Source of the DNA: Galeopsis tetrahit
Lineage: Eukaryota; Streptophyta; Magnoliopsida; Lamiales; Lamiaceae
NCBI GenBank assembly: GCA_963675135.1
Contig: OY776124.1
Span: forward strand, 18,784,066-18,848,065
Reading direction: 5' to 3'
DNA length: 64,000 nt
Made by a program: the position numbers and the translations under genes. Below the pieces are notes generated by a model. The model was not told the origin of the DNA. It did no database searches and saw nothing but the letters and a program-made list of their open reading frames with translations. Positions 1 through 11,767 of this stretch are shown here, one piece after another (within the stretch, counting starts at the first letter, position 1; each line of letters starts with the position of its first letter).

Positions 1-1156
1 GACATTGCTACTTATTAGGCGAAACTTTAGGCACAAGAACATAAAAATTTAATAAATTAATATGAAAATTTAATGCTAATTATTTAGACATGTGTCAATA
101 TTAAATCAAAATCTATAAGGTATTCTTATAAAATCAATAATTATTTGCATAATTAATTTTTTTTTACTTTATATTAAATAAGAATATAGGTTATTATATT
201 AATATATATATATATATATATTGCATTTATTTTATTATCTCTAGAAATTATGTAGTTGTATAACCACATTAAAAATTGTAACAACTAAGGTCATTATTAT
301 CTTGCATAATTTAATCAATTAAGTATAAGTATTAGTTAAATATTTAATAAATCTAAATTATAAACTCTATTTTTATTTTAAAAATGGCTAAATTATATAA
401 ATGGTAATAAATATTTAATAAATATTTAACTTAATATTTGTGCTTAATTTCATCCCTTTATAATTGAAATCATATTTAATATGGTTAAGTCAAATATAAA
501 ATATTAATTTTGCTTAATTTTAGATGTAATATAATTTTATACTAATTAATATAATATTGATTTCAATTATCGTGTGATGTCATAGTCAATCATTTTTTAT
601 TTTGAGGATCTTTTAGTGTTAATTATTTATTTGTTAAGTATTTTTAAATTAAATTTAATATCTCTGTTCAAAAAATTTACATTTAATATATAATTTAATT
701 TTTTAAATTTGAATAATTAATGTAAGCGGTTTTATGCGACAATTTAATACTAATTATTTAATGAATTAATTCAAAATTTTAATGGTAATTATTGCTAATT
801 CTAAATCTAAATCTAAATTTCGGTATTGCTACTTATTAGTTATTAGGCGAAACTTTAGGCACAAGAATAGATAAATTTAATTAATTAATTTGAAAATGTT
901 ATGCTAATTATTTGCACAAGTGTCAATATTAAATCCAAATCTATAAGATATTCCCATAAAATCAATTATTATTTGCATAATTAAATTCTTTTTTACTTTA
1001 TATTAAATAAGAATATAGATTATTATATTAAATATATATATATATATTGCATTTATTTTATTATCTCTAGAAATTATATAGTTGTATAACCACATTAAAG
1101 ATTGTAACATCTAAGGTCATTATTAATTTATTATCTTGCATAATTTAATCAATTAA
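1..1156. repeat. AT-rich direct repeat, two copies with a period of about 0.82 kb
   Basis: The segment starting at position 1 (tattaggcgaaactttaggc and what follows) recurs from about 826 in nearly the same order: the same TA dinucleotide tract, the same ctctagaaattat block and the same ttgcataatttaatcaatt end. The second copy stops at 1156, where a MITE-like sequence begins, while the first copy runs on into different AT-rich DNA. No gene is visible. The identity of the repeat is unknown; it could be a satellite-like tandem or the remains of an old element. Confidence 0.7.
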
Positions 1157-1368
1157 GGGCATGTTTGGTTTAATTGATTAAACAGGATAGATTGTTTTAT
1201 CCCAATTATTCCTATGTTTGGTTTACAGGAATTAAACCCGTGATTAAAATAGGCCCGAAATTATTATCCTTCCTAATCATTTATTTGAGTGTTTATTAGT
1301 CCCAAAGAGAAGGTGGGATAATTTAATCCATCAATCCAAATCATTTACTCGATTCTCAACTTTCGATT
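1157..1368. mobile_element. Left part of a PIF/Harbinger-like MITE
   Basis: The start GGGCATGTTTGGTT directly follows TAA (1154-1156). GGGC-type ends beside TAA/TTA are typical of PIF/Harbinger MITEs. The homology of the flanking 0.82-kb repeat breaks exactly here, which supports a true insertion boundary. The Tat retrotransposon inserted into it at 1369-1373. I could not find the matching right end after 37244, so the element is either truncated or divergent. Confidence 0.45.
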
Positions 1369-1373
1369 ATACG

Positions 1374-2562
1374 TGTAGACGAGGAAAATTCAATTACGAA
1401 TTAAATTACGACGCGTGGAAATTACGGGTTAAACATTTAAATTTATTATTTATTTGTTGGAATAAATTTAATTCCTAAAATAAAGATATAATTAATTAAT
1501 ATTTTGTTCCCTCCAAATTAATTTGGGCCTTGAAAAATCAATGAGTTAAAATGGATCTTCGAAGCCCAATAAATAAAGACGGACCTCTAAAAGTCCGATA
1601 AATAAAGACGGACCTCTAAAGTCCAATAAAACAAGACGGGCCTCTAAAGTCCCATAAATGAAGATGAGCCTCTAAAGTCCAACAAATCAAATTGAGCCCA
1701 AATCAAATTGAGCCCAAATAGGGTATTCTTAGCCCAAATCAAATTGAGCCCAAATAGGGTATTCTTAGCCCAAATCAAATTGAGCCCAAGTAATTCAAAA
1801 TTCGAAATCCTAACTACTTGCACAAAAATCTCCAGGCCTACACCTATAAATAGAGGCCTCATTTCATTCATTTTCATGATCAAGAAATCAGAAGCATTCA
1901 AGGCTCTAAAATTCTCTGCAGAGATTTTAGAGTGTTCTTCAGCAAGCGGAGGATCTTCAAAGGCGTTCTTCGTACAAAGCGACGAGAAGTGGTGTTCGAG
2001 TGGAGATCAAGGTGCCAAGCCTCTTCGATTCGGCGTTTCTTCAAGGCGTTCTTGGGGAAAAGCAGCAAGAAGCAGTGTTCGAGTGGAGATCAAGGTGCTA
2101 AGCCTCTTCGATTCGACGTTTCTTCAAAGTTCTTCGTGGATCTTCAACGAAAAAGTCCCGAAAAAGTCCCGAAAAGTCCCGAAAAGTCCCGAAAAGTCCC
2201 GAAAATCAACGTTTAATCCAAAATACGGCGTCAAGCCTTTGGATTAACGTTACAAAGTCCCAAATTCAAGAACGATCTTCAACGACGTTCATCCAAAAAG
2301 TCCCTAAAGTCGGCGGTTAATCCAAAATACGGTGCTAAACCTTTGGATTAACGTTATAAAAAGCCCCAAATACAAGATCGGAAAGGATTCGGCTACGGAT
2401 CCAGCTCCAAAAGCTCAAGAAATCCAAGTGAAGTCCAAGAAGAGAGAATCAGAGGAGAAATTAGAAATTGTAACCCGCAAATACTCGGTTTTAATCCGAA
2501 ATTAAATAAAATCGTTTACCATTTTCGCGTTTTTATATTTAATTCACGAATTTGTGTTTACA
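1374..2562 (+). repeat. 5' LTR of the Tat element
   Basis: The 1189-bp LTR begins TGTAGACGAGG and ends TTTACA. It holds three copies of a roughly 35-bp unit (caaattgagcccaaatag) where the 3' LTR has two. It also holds a run of gaaaagtccc decamers with one unit more than the 3' LTR, and two copies of a roughly 88-bp block starting gtgttcgagtggagatcaag. A TATA box, CTATAAATAG, lies at about 1843-1852. Confidence 0.93.
1843..1852 (+). promoter_or_regulatory. TATA box of the Tat 5' LTR
   Basis: ctataaatag sits in the LTR where the U3/R boundary of a plant gypsy element is expected, ahead of the tandem-repeat-rich part that would form R/U5. The same motif is kept in the 3' LTR at about 36530-36539. 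The role is inferred from motif and position. Confidence 0.65.
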
Positions 2563-2565
2563 AAT

Positions 2566-2583
2566 TGGCACGTCCGGTGGGAC
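2566..2583 (+). other. Primer-binding site of the Tat element
   Basis: tggcacgtccggtgggac lies three bases after the 5' LTR end. It starts TGG, as a tRNA 3' CCA complement must, and resembles primer sites of Tat-clade elements. I did not assign the tRNA. Confidence 0.6.
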
Positions 2584-2630
2584 AATCTCTACCTCTCATC
2601 TCTACTCTTCAAGCAAATCAAGTCTCGACG

Positions 2631-5366
2631 ATGACACCAATCAAGATTAAGATCAAGAGAGGTGTTGCATCCGAATCAGCTGGTCTTGACTTTGAAGACG
2701 TGAACGTAGTCACGAGGAGTATGTCAAGAAGCTCGAAGTCATCGTCTTCTTCAGAGGAGGCTACTGTAGAGGGTCCACCACCCAACACTGTGAATGAGGA
2801 GAACGATCTAGCATGTTCCCCTACTCGTTCCACAACAAGCTCATCAGATTTAAGCACAGCCTCAGCAATGGCAACAGACACTACGACTATTGAGGAGCAA
2901 TTGTCAAGATTAACTCGAGCCATAGAAGGACTCACGAAACATGTCCACGAACAAGATGCTCGGATTGCTAAATTGATGAGCAATACAGACAAAGGAAAGC
3001 AAGTCGAAGGGCATGATGCTGAGACGTCTGGTGAACGCCAGCCAATGAAAGTTGACCAAACTCTTAAAGATTTACAAGTTTCTCCCGATGGTTTGGTGCC
3101 CGTTGACCGATTGAAAGAAATCATACTTGGGGCAATCAAAGATAAGTTGGAGAAAAATCCCAAGTCCTCATTCACATACAACAAGCCTTACACGAAGAGG
3201 ATTGACAGTTTGAAGATGCCAGCTGGTTATCAACCTCCGAAGTTGCAACAGTTCGATGGCAAGGGCAATCCAAAGCAGCATATTGCTCACTTCGTAGAGA
3301 CTTGCAACAATGCCGACACTTACGGAGATCACTTGGTAAAGCAATTTGTACGCTCTCTAAAGGGCAATGCATTCGACTGGTATACCGATTTAGAAGCTAG
3401 CTCGATTGACAGTTGGTAGCAAATGGAGCAGGAATTTCTCAACCGGTTCTACAGCACTCGTAGAACGGTGAGCATGATTGAATTGACAAACACTCGTCAA
3501 TCAAAGGAGGAATCGGTAATAAATTACATAAACCGATGGAGGAACTTAAGTTTGAATTGTAAGGATAGATTGACCGAAGCTTCGGCAATCGAGATGTGTA
3601 TTCAAGGAATGCAGTGGGGTCTTCGATATATCCTACAAGCGATTCGGCCAAGGTCGTTTGAAGATTTGGCGACTAAAGCTCACGATATGGAGCTGAGTAT
3701 GTCTACAACCAGAGCTGGAGGGCCGCCAACTCAGGAGCCTTGGAAGTTCAAAGACAAGCAGGAAGTTAAGAAAGGGGGCAAACCTTTCACTAAAGATTCG
3801 AATAAAGAATCCATGGCAGTGACCGCTACTACTGTCAAATTCAAAAAGGGTGAAACTGATACGGGGAGTAAAGGAAAAGGCGTCGCCCAAGAATGGGGGC
3901 AAAGGAGAACAAGTCTGAGGGAATTACAACAAAAACAGTATCCATTCCTAGACTCTGACATCCCCGGAATGTTCGATGACCTGATCAAGAATGACCTCAT
4001 CGAATTACCAGAAATGAAACGACCGGATGAAGCTGGGCGAACGGATGACCCAAAGTATTGCAAATACCATCGGTTGGTAGGGCATCCAATCCAAGACTGT
4101 TTCATATTCAAGGAGAAAGTTATGCAGCTAGCCAAGGAAGGAAAGATCTTGCTAGAGGATAGTGAGACAACGGCAAATGCTATCACAGTTGAGAACAACA
4201 GCGCATGTAGAGACCTCTCTTGCCACATGACTAGCGAGGAAGATGATGAACGACCTCAGACCAATGATGGTCTCGATGACAAAGCTAATGATTGTTTTTC
4301 AACGATAGCTTTCACAGATGAAGACTTAATGCTTGGTTCAGAATCCCATAACAGGCCATTATTCGTAGTTGGCCATACTCGAGAGCAGAAAGTAAATCGG
4401 ATATTGATTGACGGAGGTTCCGGGGTAAACATTTTACCCTTACGAGTGATGAAAAAGATGGAGATACATATGGATGAACTCGCAGGCAGTCGGCTGATGA
4501 TACACGGGTTTAATCAGGAAGGACAGAGGGCCCTTGGCACCATAGTGTTGGATTTGCTAATTGGTGGGATGCCATCAACTGTAACTCTCCACGTCATAGA
4601 TGCCAGGACTTCATATAACATGCTTCTAGGGCGCCCGTGGCTGCACGAAAATGGCGTGGTTCCTTCTACCCTACATCAATGCTTCAAATACTTTAGTCAA
4701 GGGGTTGTGAAAACAGTGGTCGGAGATGATAAACCTTTCACAGAGGCAGAGTCGTACTTTGCTGATGCCAAATACTTCTTTCGAGGTGCGAAAGAAACAA
4801 AGAACGAGGAAGGTCCAACACGGAAGGATTGCAAGGAGGCATCAACATCTCGCCTCAAAGAGAACAAATCGGTTCCCTCTATTGTTGAGGCATTGGAGGA
4901 GTTAACATTGCCGTTAACTAAACTAGATGGAAAGAAGCCATCTTCACAGCCAATTAAGGGGTTTGTTCGTCCTACTCAAGGACCTAAGGTGGAACATGGA
5001 TAGGTAATGGGACAGGATGTTACAAAGTTTTACGGTCCTAAAGCTTACAAGCTTTTAGTCAAAGCCGGGTATGATACACGGGAAAATTGTGCATTGGGGA
5101 GGGTTGTTAATCAGTCAGAACATGGACTTAATGACACCCAGAAAATGTTGAGAAAAAGCGGCTATGCCGTCAAGAGCACCAAAATGGGACTTGGTTATAC
5201 TACGAAGAATCCAGTTCGCATTGCAATTAAAAGAGCCAATGCCAACCACATTTCTGAAGGAGAATACTCATCGACAAATGATGCGTTCGATGAAGATGGT
5301 AAGAAGGTAAAATGACTTTCGGTCTTTGAGAGACTTGGGAAGTCTGCTAGTAAGAAGAGTAAGAAG
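2631..5366 (+). pseudogene. gag: Tat gag-protease region with three in-frame stops
   Basis: One reading frame runs from the ATG at 2631 and is interrupted by TAG at 3417-3419, TAG at 5001-5003 and TGA at 5313-5315, without any frame change. Gag forms the particle that packages element RNA. The gag core (about 3210-3720) contains FDGKGNPKQHIAHF and FLNRFYSTRRTVSMIEL, and the first stop falls inside it. The aspartic protease centre, D-G-G-S-G, starts at 4410 and is followed by LLGRPWLHENG near 4621. A repeated SVFxRLG motif straddles the last stop, as is usual between protease and RT in Tat elements. I prefer 2631 as the start because upstream codons overlap the primer-binding site. Premature stops make this copy defective unless they are read through. 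Confidence 0.88.
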
Positions 5367-8300
5367 ATGAAACACCCCTCAGTCTTTGATAGACTCGGGC
5401 CACAAACCCATCATCAAAAGTTGGGTGTTTCCAGAGTTCGAAGCTCAAAGCAATCCCGCATGAAGAGGCAGCATATGTTGATAATAGCATATGGGGGTGT
5501 ATCCAAAGCCAGAAGGCAAACCATTGTTCTCGAGTATAGCGACAAAGAAGATGATACAGAGAGTGTAGCTTCTTCCAATTTTGTCAGTACCTACAACATT
5601 CAGCAGCAAATGCCACAAGATATGGAAAGGGCACAAAGAAGGATCACTCGAATGATCAGAGAAGGGTACGTCTTTGATGTTATCAACACTATGCAAACCA
5701 TCCAAGTTAGAGGAAGAGATGGTCGAATAAAATCACGTGTGGACCTTACGAAAACAAATGAATACAATGAAGACATCGCAACTATGAATTACATCACCGA
5801 ATGCGAAGATGTTCAAGTGGAGGAAGTGGATGCAGAGGATGCTCCTCCAGAACTCGAAGAGGGCGTCAAGACAACTATTGATAAGTTGAAAGAAATTAAT
5901 TTGGGTGATGTTAACGACCCGCGACCAATCTATGTGAGTGCTTTATTGTCCGATGATGAGGAAGAAACTTACATTAAACTGCTACGTGAGTTCAGAGATG
6001 TATTTTCATGGTCGTATAAAGAGATGCCAGGATTAGACCCAAAAGTAGCAGTGCACCATCTCTCAGTAAAGAAGGGAGTTCGACCAGTCAAGCAGACTCA
6101 ACGTCGATTCCGACCAGATCTTGTTCCATTGATTGAAGCTGAGGTGAACAAGCTTATCGAAGTCGGTTTCATCCGAGAAGTATTGGATCCTACATGGATC
6201 TCAAGCATTGTCCCAGTGAGAAAGAAGAATGGACAAATCTGTGTGTGTGTTGACTTTCGGGATTTAAATGTTGCATGTCCCAAAGATGATTTTCCGTTAC
6301 CTATTCCTGAACTTATGATCGATGCAACAACGGGTCATGAAGCTCTAAGTTTCATGGATGGGTCGTCAGGTTACAATCAAATTCGTATGTTGCCAAAAGA
6401 CGAAGAGCTCACTGCTTTTCGAACCCCGAAAGGAATATACTGCTACAAAGTGATGCCATTTGGTTTGAAGAATGCAGGCGCAACATACCAAAGAGCCATG
6501 CAAAGGATTTTCGACGACATGCTTCACAAGAATGTTGAATGTTACGTTGATGACTTAGTCGTAAAATCAAAGAGGAGGAATGATCACCTCCAAGACCTGA
6601 GGGTTGTTTTTGAACGCTTGAGGCGTTACCAGCTTAGGATGAATCCTTTGAAGTGTGCATTCGGAGTCAAATCAGGAAAGTTTCTTGGATTTGTGGTTCG
6701 CCAGCGAGGGATTGAAATCGAGCAAGCAAAGATTGATGCAATCTTAAAGATTCCGGAACCTCGAAACATTCACGAGCTTAAAAGCCTACAAGGAAAGTTG
6801 GCCTACCTCAGAAGATTCATTTCAAACTTAGCCGGACGATGTCAACCATTTAGTCGTCTCATGAAGAAAGATACACCATTTGAATGGGATGAATCTTGCA
6901 GTAATGCTTTCAAAAGCATCAAGTCATATTTGATGAAGCCACCAGTATTGATCGCTCCGGTGCCCGGACGTCCGTTGATTCTTTACATCGCTGCTCAAGA
7001 GCGTTCAGTAGGAGCCTTGCTGGCACAAGAAAACGAGTCGGGGAAGGAAAATTCTTTGTACTACCTGAGTAGAATGATGACTCCAAATGAATTGAAGTAC
7101 TCACCAATTGAGAAGTTGTGTCTGGCTCTTATATTCGTGATCCAGAAGTTAAAGCATTATTTCCAAGCCCATACCATCCATCTTGTATCGAGAGCAAACC
7201 CGTTGAAGTATGTTATGTCTAGGCCAGTTCTCTCGGATCGACTCGCAAGATGGTATCTCCAGTTGCAACAATTTGAGATCATTTACGTCCCTCAAAAGGC
7301 TGTCAAGGGACAAATTCTGGCCGATTTCTTAGCCGATCATCCAATGCCTGCAGAATGGGAGTTATGTGACGACCTTCCAGACGAAGACGTCCTAACTGTT
7401 GAAATAACCCCTCCATGGAAGATGTATTTTGATGGGTCCGCTCATAAAGAAGGAGCTGGTGCTGGAGTTGTGTTTGTAACATCTGATGGAGAAGTATTGC
7501 CCTATTCTTTCACTTTAATAGAGAATTGCTCAAACAATGTTGCTGAGTACCAAGCACTCATACTTGGGTTGGAAATGGCAGTCGATATTAAGCAACTACA
7601 TCTCAGGGTGTATGGAGATTCAAAGTTGATTGTGAACCAGATGCTTGGATCATACGAGGTTAGGAAACCGGAGTTGCTTCCTTATCATAAGTACGCTCGC
7701 CGACTCATGAATTATCTCGGAGACGTGGAAATTGAGCATGTTCCAAGGAAAGACAACAAACAAGCTGATGCTTTAGCAAAACTTGCATCGGCAATTGCAT
7801 TGCCCGAAAGTAAAGCCCGTATCCCAATATGTAAAAGTTGGGTTGTGCCCCCTATATTTGAGGATGACGGTGATAAAGAAGGTGAAAGTCATGTTATTGA
7901 GGTATTCGAAATTGAAGAAGAAGATTGGCGACAGCCATTTGTCGACTACTTGAAATACGATAAGTTGCCAAGTGATCTGAAGCGAAGAGTGGATATCAGA
8001 CGTCGAGCCCCTCGATTCATATACTACAAGAGTGTGCTTTATAGACGATCATTTGATGGGGTCTTCTTAAGGTGTCTCAGTAATGGTGAAGCCGCCCACG
8101 CAATGGAAGAAGCGCATGCCGGAATTTGTGGCGCTCATCAGTCAGGGCCAAAGTTACACTTTCGAGTGAAGAGGATGGGTTATTACTGGCCAACAATGGT
8201 GAAAGACTGTATGGATTACGCACGAAAATGTCAAGCTTGTCAGTTTCATGCCAACCTTATCCATCAACCCCCAGAACTGTTACACCCAACCGTTGCTTCG

Positions 8301-9170
8301 TGGCCATTCGATGCTTGGGGTCTAGATGTGGTGGGACCCCTAACGAAGTCATCAGGCGGTCATCTGTACATACTAGCTGCAACCGATTACTTCTCTAAAT
8401 GGGCGGAAGCCATACCTTTGAGAGAAGTGAAGAAAGAAAATGTTGCTGATTTTATTCCAGTCAATATCATTTTTAGATACGGGGTCCCTCGGTACATCAT
8501 CACCGATAATGGAAGATCGTTCAGTAACAGTCACATCGACAAACTTTGTGACAAGTTTGACTTCAAACAAAGGAAATCTTCTATGTACAACGCAGCTGCT
8601 AATGGACTCGCTGAAGCTTTCAACAAGACTTTGTGCAACCTCTTGAAGAAAGTAGTCTCCAAGTCAAAGCGAGATTGGCATGAAAAGATGAATGAAGCTC
8701 TATGGGCATATCGAACTACTTACAGAACGCCTACACAAGCTACTCCCTATTCGTTGGTGTATGGTGTTGAAGCAGTTGTTCCCCTTGAGAAGCAGATTCC
8801 ATCTCTAAGGATGGCGATACAAGAAGGGCTGACGGAAGAAGAGAATGCACGTTTGCGTCTTGAAGAGTTGGAAGCCTTAGATGAGAAAAGATTGGAAGCA
8901 CAACAAAGGCTCGAATGCTATCAAGCCCGCCTTTCCAGAACGTTTAACAAGAAAGTGAGGATACGTTCTTTTCAAGTTGGTGATTTGGTTCTTGCTGTAA
9001 GAAGGCCTATCGTAGTAACTCACCGTGTTGGGAATAAATTCTTGCCTAAGTGGGACGGCCCATATGTTGTTAAAGAAGTTTACACAAACGGCGCCTACAA
9101 GCTGATTTCTGAAGATGGCGTGAACGTTGGTCCTATAAACGGGAAGTTTTTGAAACGCTACTACGCGTAA
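5367..9170 (+). CDS. pol: Tat pol: reverse transcriptase, dual RNase H, integrase
   Basis: The 1267-codon open frame is in register with the broken gag-protease frame upstream and would be expressed as its continuation; the first ATG is a convenience start. The reverse transcriptase has YVDD at 6543-6554. The first RNase H lies at about 6960-7340. A second, archaeal-type RNase H lies at about 7410-7800 (MYFDGSAHKEGAGAG, NNVAEYQALILGL, VYGDSKLIVNQ, KQADALAKLAS) and marks the Tat lineage. Integrase follows, with an H-H-C-C finger (EEAHAGICGAHQSG, CQACQ), a DD35E-type core (GLDVVGPL, ITDNGRSF, ANGLAEAFNK) and a GPY/F-like end (KWDGPYVVKEVYTNGAYKL). The usual PQGNGQ-like motif is altered to AAANGL, which may weaken catalysis. 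No stop or shift breaks this part. Confidence 0.9.
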   Translation: MKHPSVFDRLGPQTHHQKLGVSRVRSSKQSRMKRQHMLIIAYGGVSKARRQTIVLEYSDKEDDTESVASSNFVSTYNIQQQMPQDMERAQRRITRMIREGYVFDVINTMQTIQVRGRDGRIKSRVDLTKTNEYNEDIATMNYITECEDVQVEEVDAEDAPPELEEGVKTTIDKLKEINLGDVNDPRPIYVSALLSDDEEETYIKLLREFRDVFSWSYKEMPGLDPKVAVHHLSVKKGVRPVKQTQRRFRPDLVPLIEAEVNKLIEVGFIREVLDPTWISSIVPVRKKNGQICVCVDFRDLNVACPKDDFPLPIPELMIDATTGHEALSFMDGSSGYNQIRMLPKDEELTAFRTPKGIYCYKVMPFGLKNAGATYQRAMQRIFDDMLHKNVECYVDDLVVKSKRRNDHLQDLRVVFERLRRYQLRMNPLKCAFGVKSGKFLGFVVRQRGIEIEQAKIDAILKIPEPRNIHELKSLQGKLAYLRRFISNLAGRCQPFSRLMKKDTPFEWDESCSNAFKSIKSYLMKPPVLIAPVPGRPLILYIAAQERSVGALLAQENESGKENSLYYLSRMMTPNELKYSPIEKLCLALIFVIQKLKHYFQAHTIHLVSRANPLKYVMSRPVLSDRLARWYLQLQQFEIIYVPQKAVKGQILADFLADHPMPAEWELCDDLPDEDVLTVEITPPWKMYFDGSAHKEGAGAGVVFVTSDGEVLPYSFTLIENCSNNVAEYQALILGLEMAVDIKQLHLRVYGDSKLIVNQMLGSYEVRKPELLPYHKYARRLMNYLGDVEIEHVPRKDNKQADALAKLASAIALPESKARIPICKSWVVPPIFEDDGDKEGESHVIEVFEIEEEDWRQPFVDYLKYDKLPSDLKRRVDIRRRAPRFIYYKSVLYRRSFDGVFLRCLSNGEAAHAMEEAHAGICGAHQSGPKLHFRVKRMGYYWPTMVKDCMDYARKCQACQFHANLIHQPPELLHPTVASWPFDAWGLDVVGPLTKSSGGHLYILAATDYFSKWAEAIPLREVKKENVADFIPVNIIFRYGVPRYIITDNGRSFSNSHIDKLCDKFDFKQRKSSMYNAAANGLAEAFNKTLCNLLKKVVSKSKRDWHEKMNEALWAYRTTYRTPTQATPYSLVYGVEAVVPLEKQIPSLRMAIQEGLTEEENARLRLEELEALDEKRLEAQQRLECYQARLSRTFNKKVRIRSFQVGDLVLAVRRPIVVTHRVGNKFLPKWDGPYVVKEVYTNGAYKLISEDGVNVGPINGKFLKRYYA

Positions 9171-9272
9171 AGAAAACAAGAATGCTCCATAAACGCATGA
9201 GCCTAAACTGCTTGTCGCTCCAAGAACGCATGAGCCTAAACTGCTTGTTACTCCATGATGTACGAGACTAAA
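9171..9272 (+). other. Tat post-pol spacer up to the CRM insertion, with a 33-bp tandem repeat
   Basis: cgcatgagcctaaactgctt occurs twice, 33 bp apart. The segment ends with CTAAA (9268-9272), the left target duplication of the CRM element, and continues without loss at 29539. No coding potential is seen. Confidence 0.75.
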
Positions 9273-9580
9273 TGATGAGGATCCACCAGTGCAAAGTCAT
9301 GAAAACAAAAAGAATCCTTTGATCATACATGATGGGCCGATTACAAGGGCAAGAGCTAAGAAGATAAATGAGGCTTTGATGAGCTTAGTTGCTGAAATAA
9401 GAGAAAATGTGCAAGACAAGCTCGAAGAAGGCCTAGTAGTGAATGTTATTGGGCTGGACTACGAATAAAGAGATGTCATGAAACTAATTTGGGCTAAAAG
9501 ACATAATTCTAAGTGCACGGGCCTTCAAAAACGTGGCACACATGAAGCCCATCAGAATTATTGTTTTATTTTTATTATTA
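9273..9580 (+). repeat. 5' LTR of the CRM element, left part
   Basis: These 308 bp match 28776-29083 with three substitutions by eye. They include a second copy of the last 65 codons of gag-pol (to about 9468). The match stops at 9580, where the Helitron begins, and resumes at 23373 with no base lost or duplicated. Confidence 0.95.
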
Positions 9581-9608
9581 CTAGTAGGGCACCCGTGCTA
9601 ACGCACGG
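9581..9608 (-). other. Helitron 3' terminus: subterminal hairpin and CTAG end
   Basis: On the minus strand the hairpin CCGTGC-gtta-GCACGG is followed by an 8-nt spacer and the terminal CTAG. The hairpin and CTRR end serve as the Helitron termination signal. Confidence 0.93.
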
Positions 9609-10247
9609 ACTGATGTGTTAAAAAATGTGATGACATTTTAAATTTTAAATATTATTTATAGTGTGAATTAATTTTATAATAATACAACTAACTTATATTA
9701 AAATATATACATATATATATATATTATCATAAGTAAAAAACTAACTATTGTTAACCAATATTTATTATACTATATCGAATTTATAAAAATAATAAAATAA
9801 AGAATGATAAAATGTTCATAAATTATTAATCTTAAAATCTAGTTACATTGATGTCTTATACTATATAAATTTAAACAAAAACATAAAAATAAATAATATT
9901 AATGTGTAATAATTAAATATATGTATATTTATGATACAACAAAATTATTAAATTACTATACAATGTTAAAAATATTACAGTCATTTTTGTAACATAAACT
10001 GCATTCAATTACAAAATTATCTAAAATCAATAGTAATGACTTATAAAAAATAAGTAGCTTAAAACTTATAAAACTTAAAAATTAAATTATTATAGAATCA
10101 TACATTTCTAAAAACTTCATGAAACACTAAGTTATTTATGATATTACAATCATGATTGTTGTCATGACATAACATGATTTTCAAACCACGACGATTTGTT
10201 ATTCTAGATACAGCTACATATAATTGACCATGACTAAATACAGTTTT
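9609..10247. other. AT-rich Helitron 3' subterminal region
   Basis: This is AT-rich non-coding DNA between the end hairpin and the helicase C-terminus. Near 10140-10245 the minus strand still reads like a decayed helicase tail, but no continuous frame remains. Confidence 0.5.
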
Positions 10248-11767
10248 TTAAAAAATAACACCTACATTAGAAAATGATTGCCCCTGACTTTTATTAATAG
10301 TCATACCATACGACACAATCAACGGAAAATGTCTACGTTGAAACTTGAAAGAAAATTTAGGATTAGAAGGTGTCAACGTAAGTCGCGGTATTAATACCAG
10401 GTTTCCACAACCACTTCCAGTTAGAACCTTAGATTCAAGAACTTTATCACCCAACCTGATTATAACCAACCTAACAATATAAAAAAATATTACAGATAAA
10501 ACAAATGCAAAATTTTAAACGATAATAAATAAATAAAGAAAAAGTTGTTAAAAAAAAAAAACCACACAAATCTGGTTCAATTGCATAGGCCATTTGAGTG
10601 ATCTATATTTCTCAATAACATTATCGGCGTTCCAACTTTCAAATTCAATTCATGATCAGGTACACCAGAACACTTCAAACTATTCAAAATTTTTGGAGTA
10701 TGAACATTAGCCAAATTATCAACATTCAGATCAGATCAGATCTGCAAGGACTTTCGGAGCTCAAATAAGTATGTGATTCCTTTTCATTTAACCAAATGAC
10801 GTGCTCATTTATTGACCTGGAAACATTTAACATGGGTGCAAGAATAGCTCTACTTTGTAAATAGTCATGATCATCCATCATATTCTTAAAATCAGGATAA
10901 ATGCTATCAACAATAGTAGAAATCGGATCATCACCACACTTCAGCAAAATATCCTCAAGAATTTGTACATCATATCCGTACTCAGTTTCTTTTCCTATAG
11001 TACCATCTTCAATAGATATTATCCATTCAAAAAAAGAATTCAATTCATGTAGAAGTTCATCAGTTCTTAGTGAGTTTCAGAAGAGTACAATCATTCCACA
11101 AATTGGATGAATTGATAGTAGAGTGAACGATATCCTGCTTAGTTCCTTTTGGAATAACAGGTAATATCTGACGAAAAACACCTCCAAACACAACAGTCTT
11201 ACCGCCAAAAGGCAGTTCAGATGACAAAGGATCTGTGAGCTGCATGATATCCTTCAAAATGGTATCAAGAGCCTCAATACAATATCTTTTAACCATTGCC
11301 GCTTAATCCCATATTATAAGATCACATTTAATCAAGAGCTCAGCAAGAGGACTTCCTTGATGAATATTGCATGTAGAATATTCAGTAATATCAATTGGAA
11401 TGGAAAATCTGAAATGAGCAGTACGTCCACCTAAAAGAAGGAGTGAAGTTATACCACTCGAGGCTACATTAATTACAATCTTGCCCTTAGACCTCAAACA
11501 TGCTGACAAAGTCTTCCATATAAAAGTTTTACCTATTCCACCATATCTATATCCATAAACAAAAAACACACCACCCTTATCGGATTGAATAGAGGTAATT
11601 ATTCTATCGTACACACCACGATGTTCATCACTAAGTTTGCTAATTAAATCCTCAAACTCTAACTTCAAATCAACCATGTTGTATGTAAACTCATTCAAAA
11701 TCAATATATTTCTAGATGAAAAGTTCGGATCATGATTTACAACCGGCATGCCAACAAAATCTTGCAA
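10248..11767 (-). pseudogene. Helitron PIF1-type helicase domain, degenerate
   Basis: Minus-strand fragments match the SF1B/PIF1 helicase half of plant Helitron proteins, which unwinds DNA during rolling-circle transposition. The Walker A motif survives as GYRYGGIGKT near 11550, with two residues more than the usual YGYGGTGKT. The Walker B motif (LIIWD) is cut by a stop near 11300, and the frame continues as AAMVKRYCIEALDTIL and FGGVFRQILPVIPKGTKQD. The C-terminal motif MTINKSQGQSFSNVG ends at about 10255. Several stops and a non-coding gap around 10470-10725 separate the pieces. Some gaps could be introns, but the Walker B stop is not explained that way. Confidence 0.88.

Noticed and set aside
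2618..3184. Minus-strand frame of 188 codons overlapping Tat gag
   Set aside because: A shadow of the real gag frame, with no recognisable domain.
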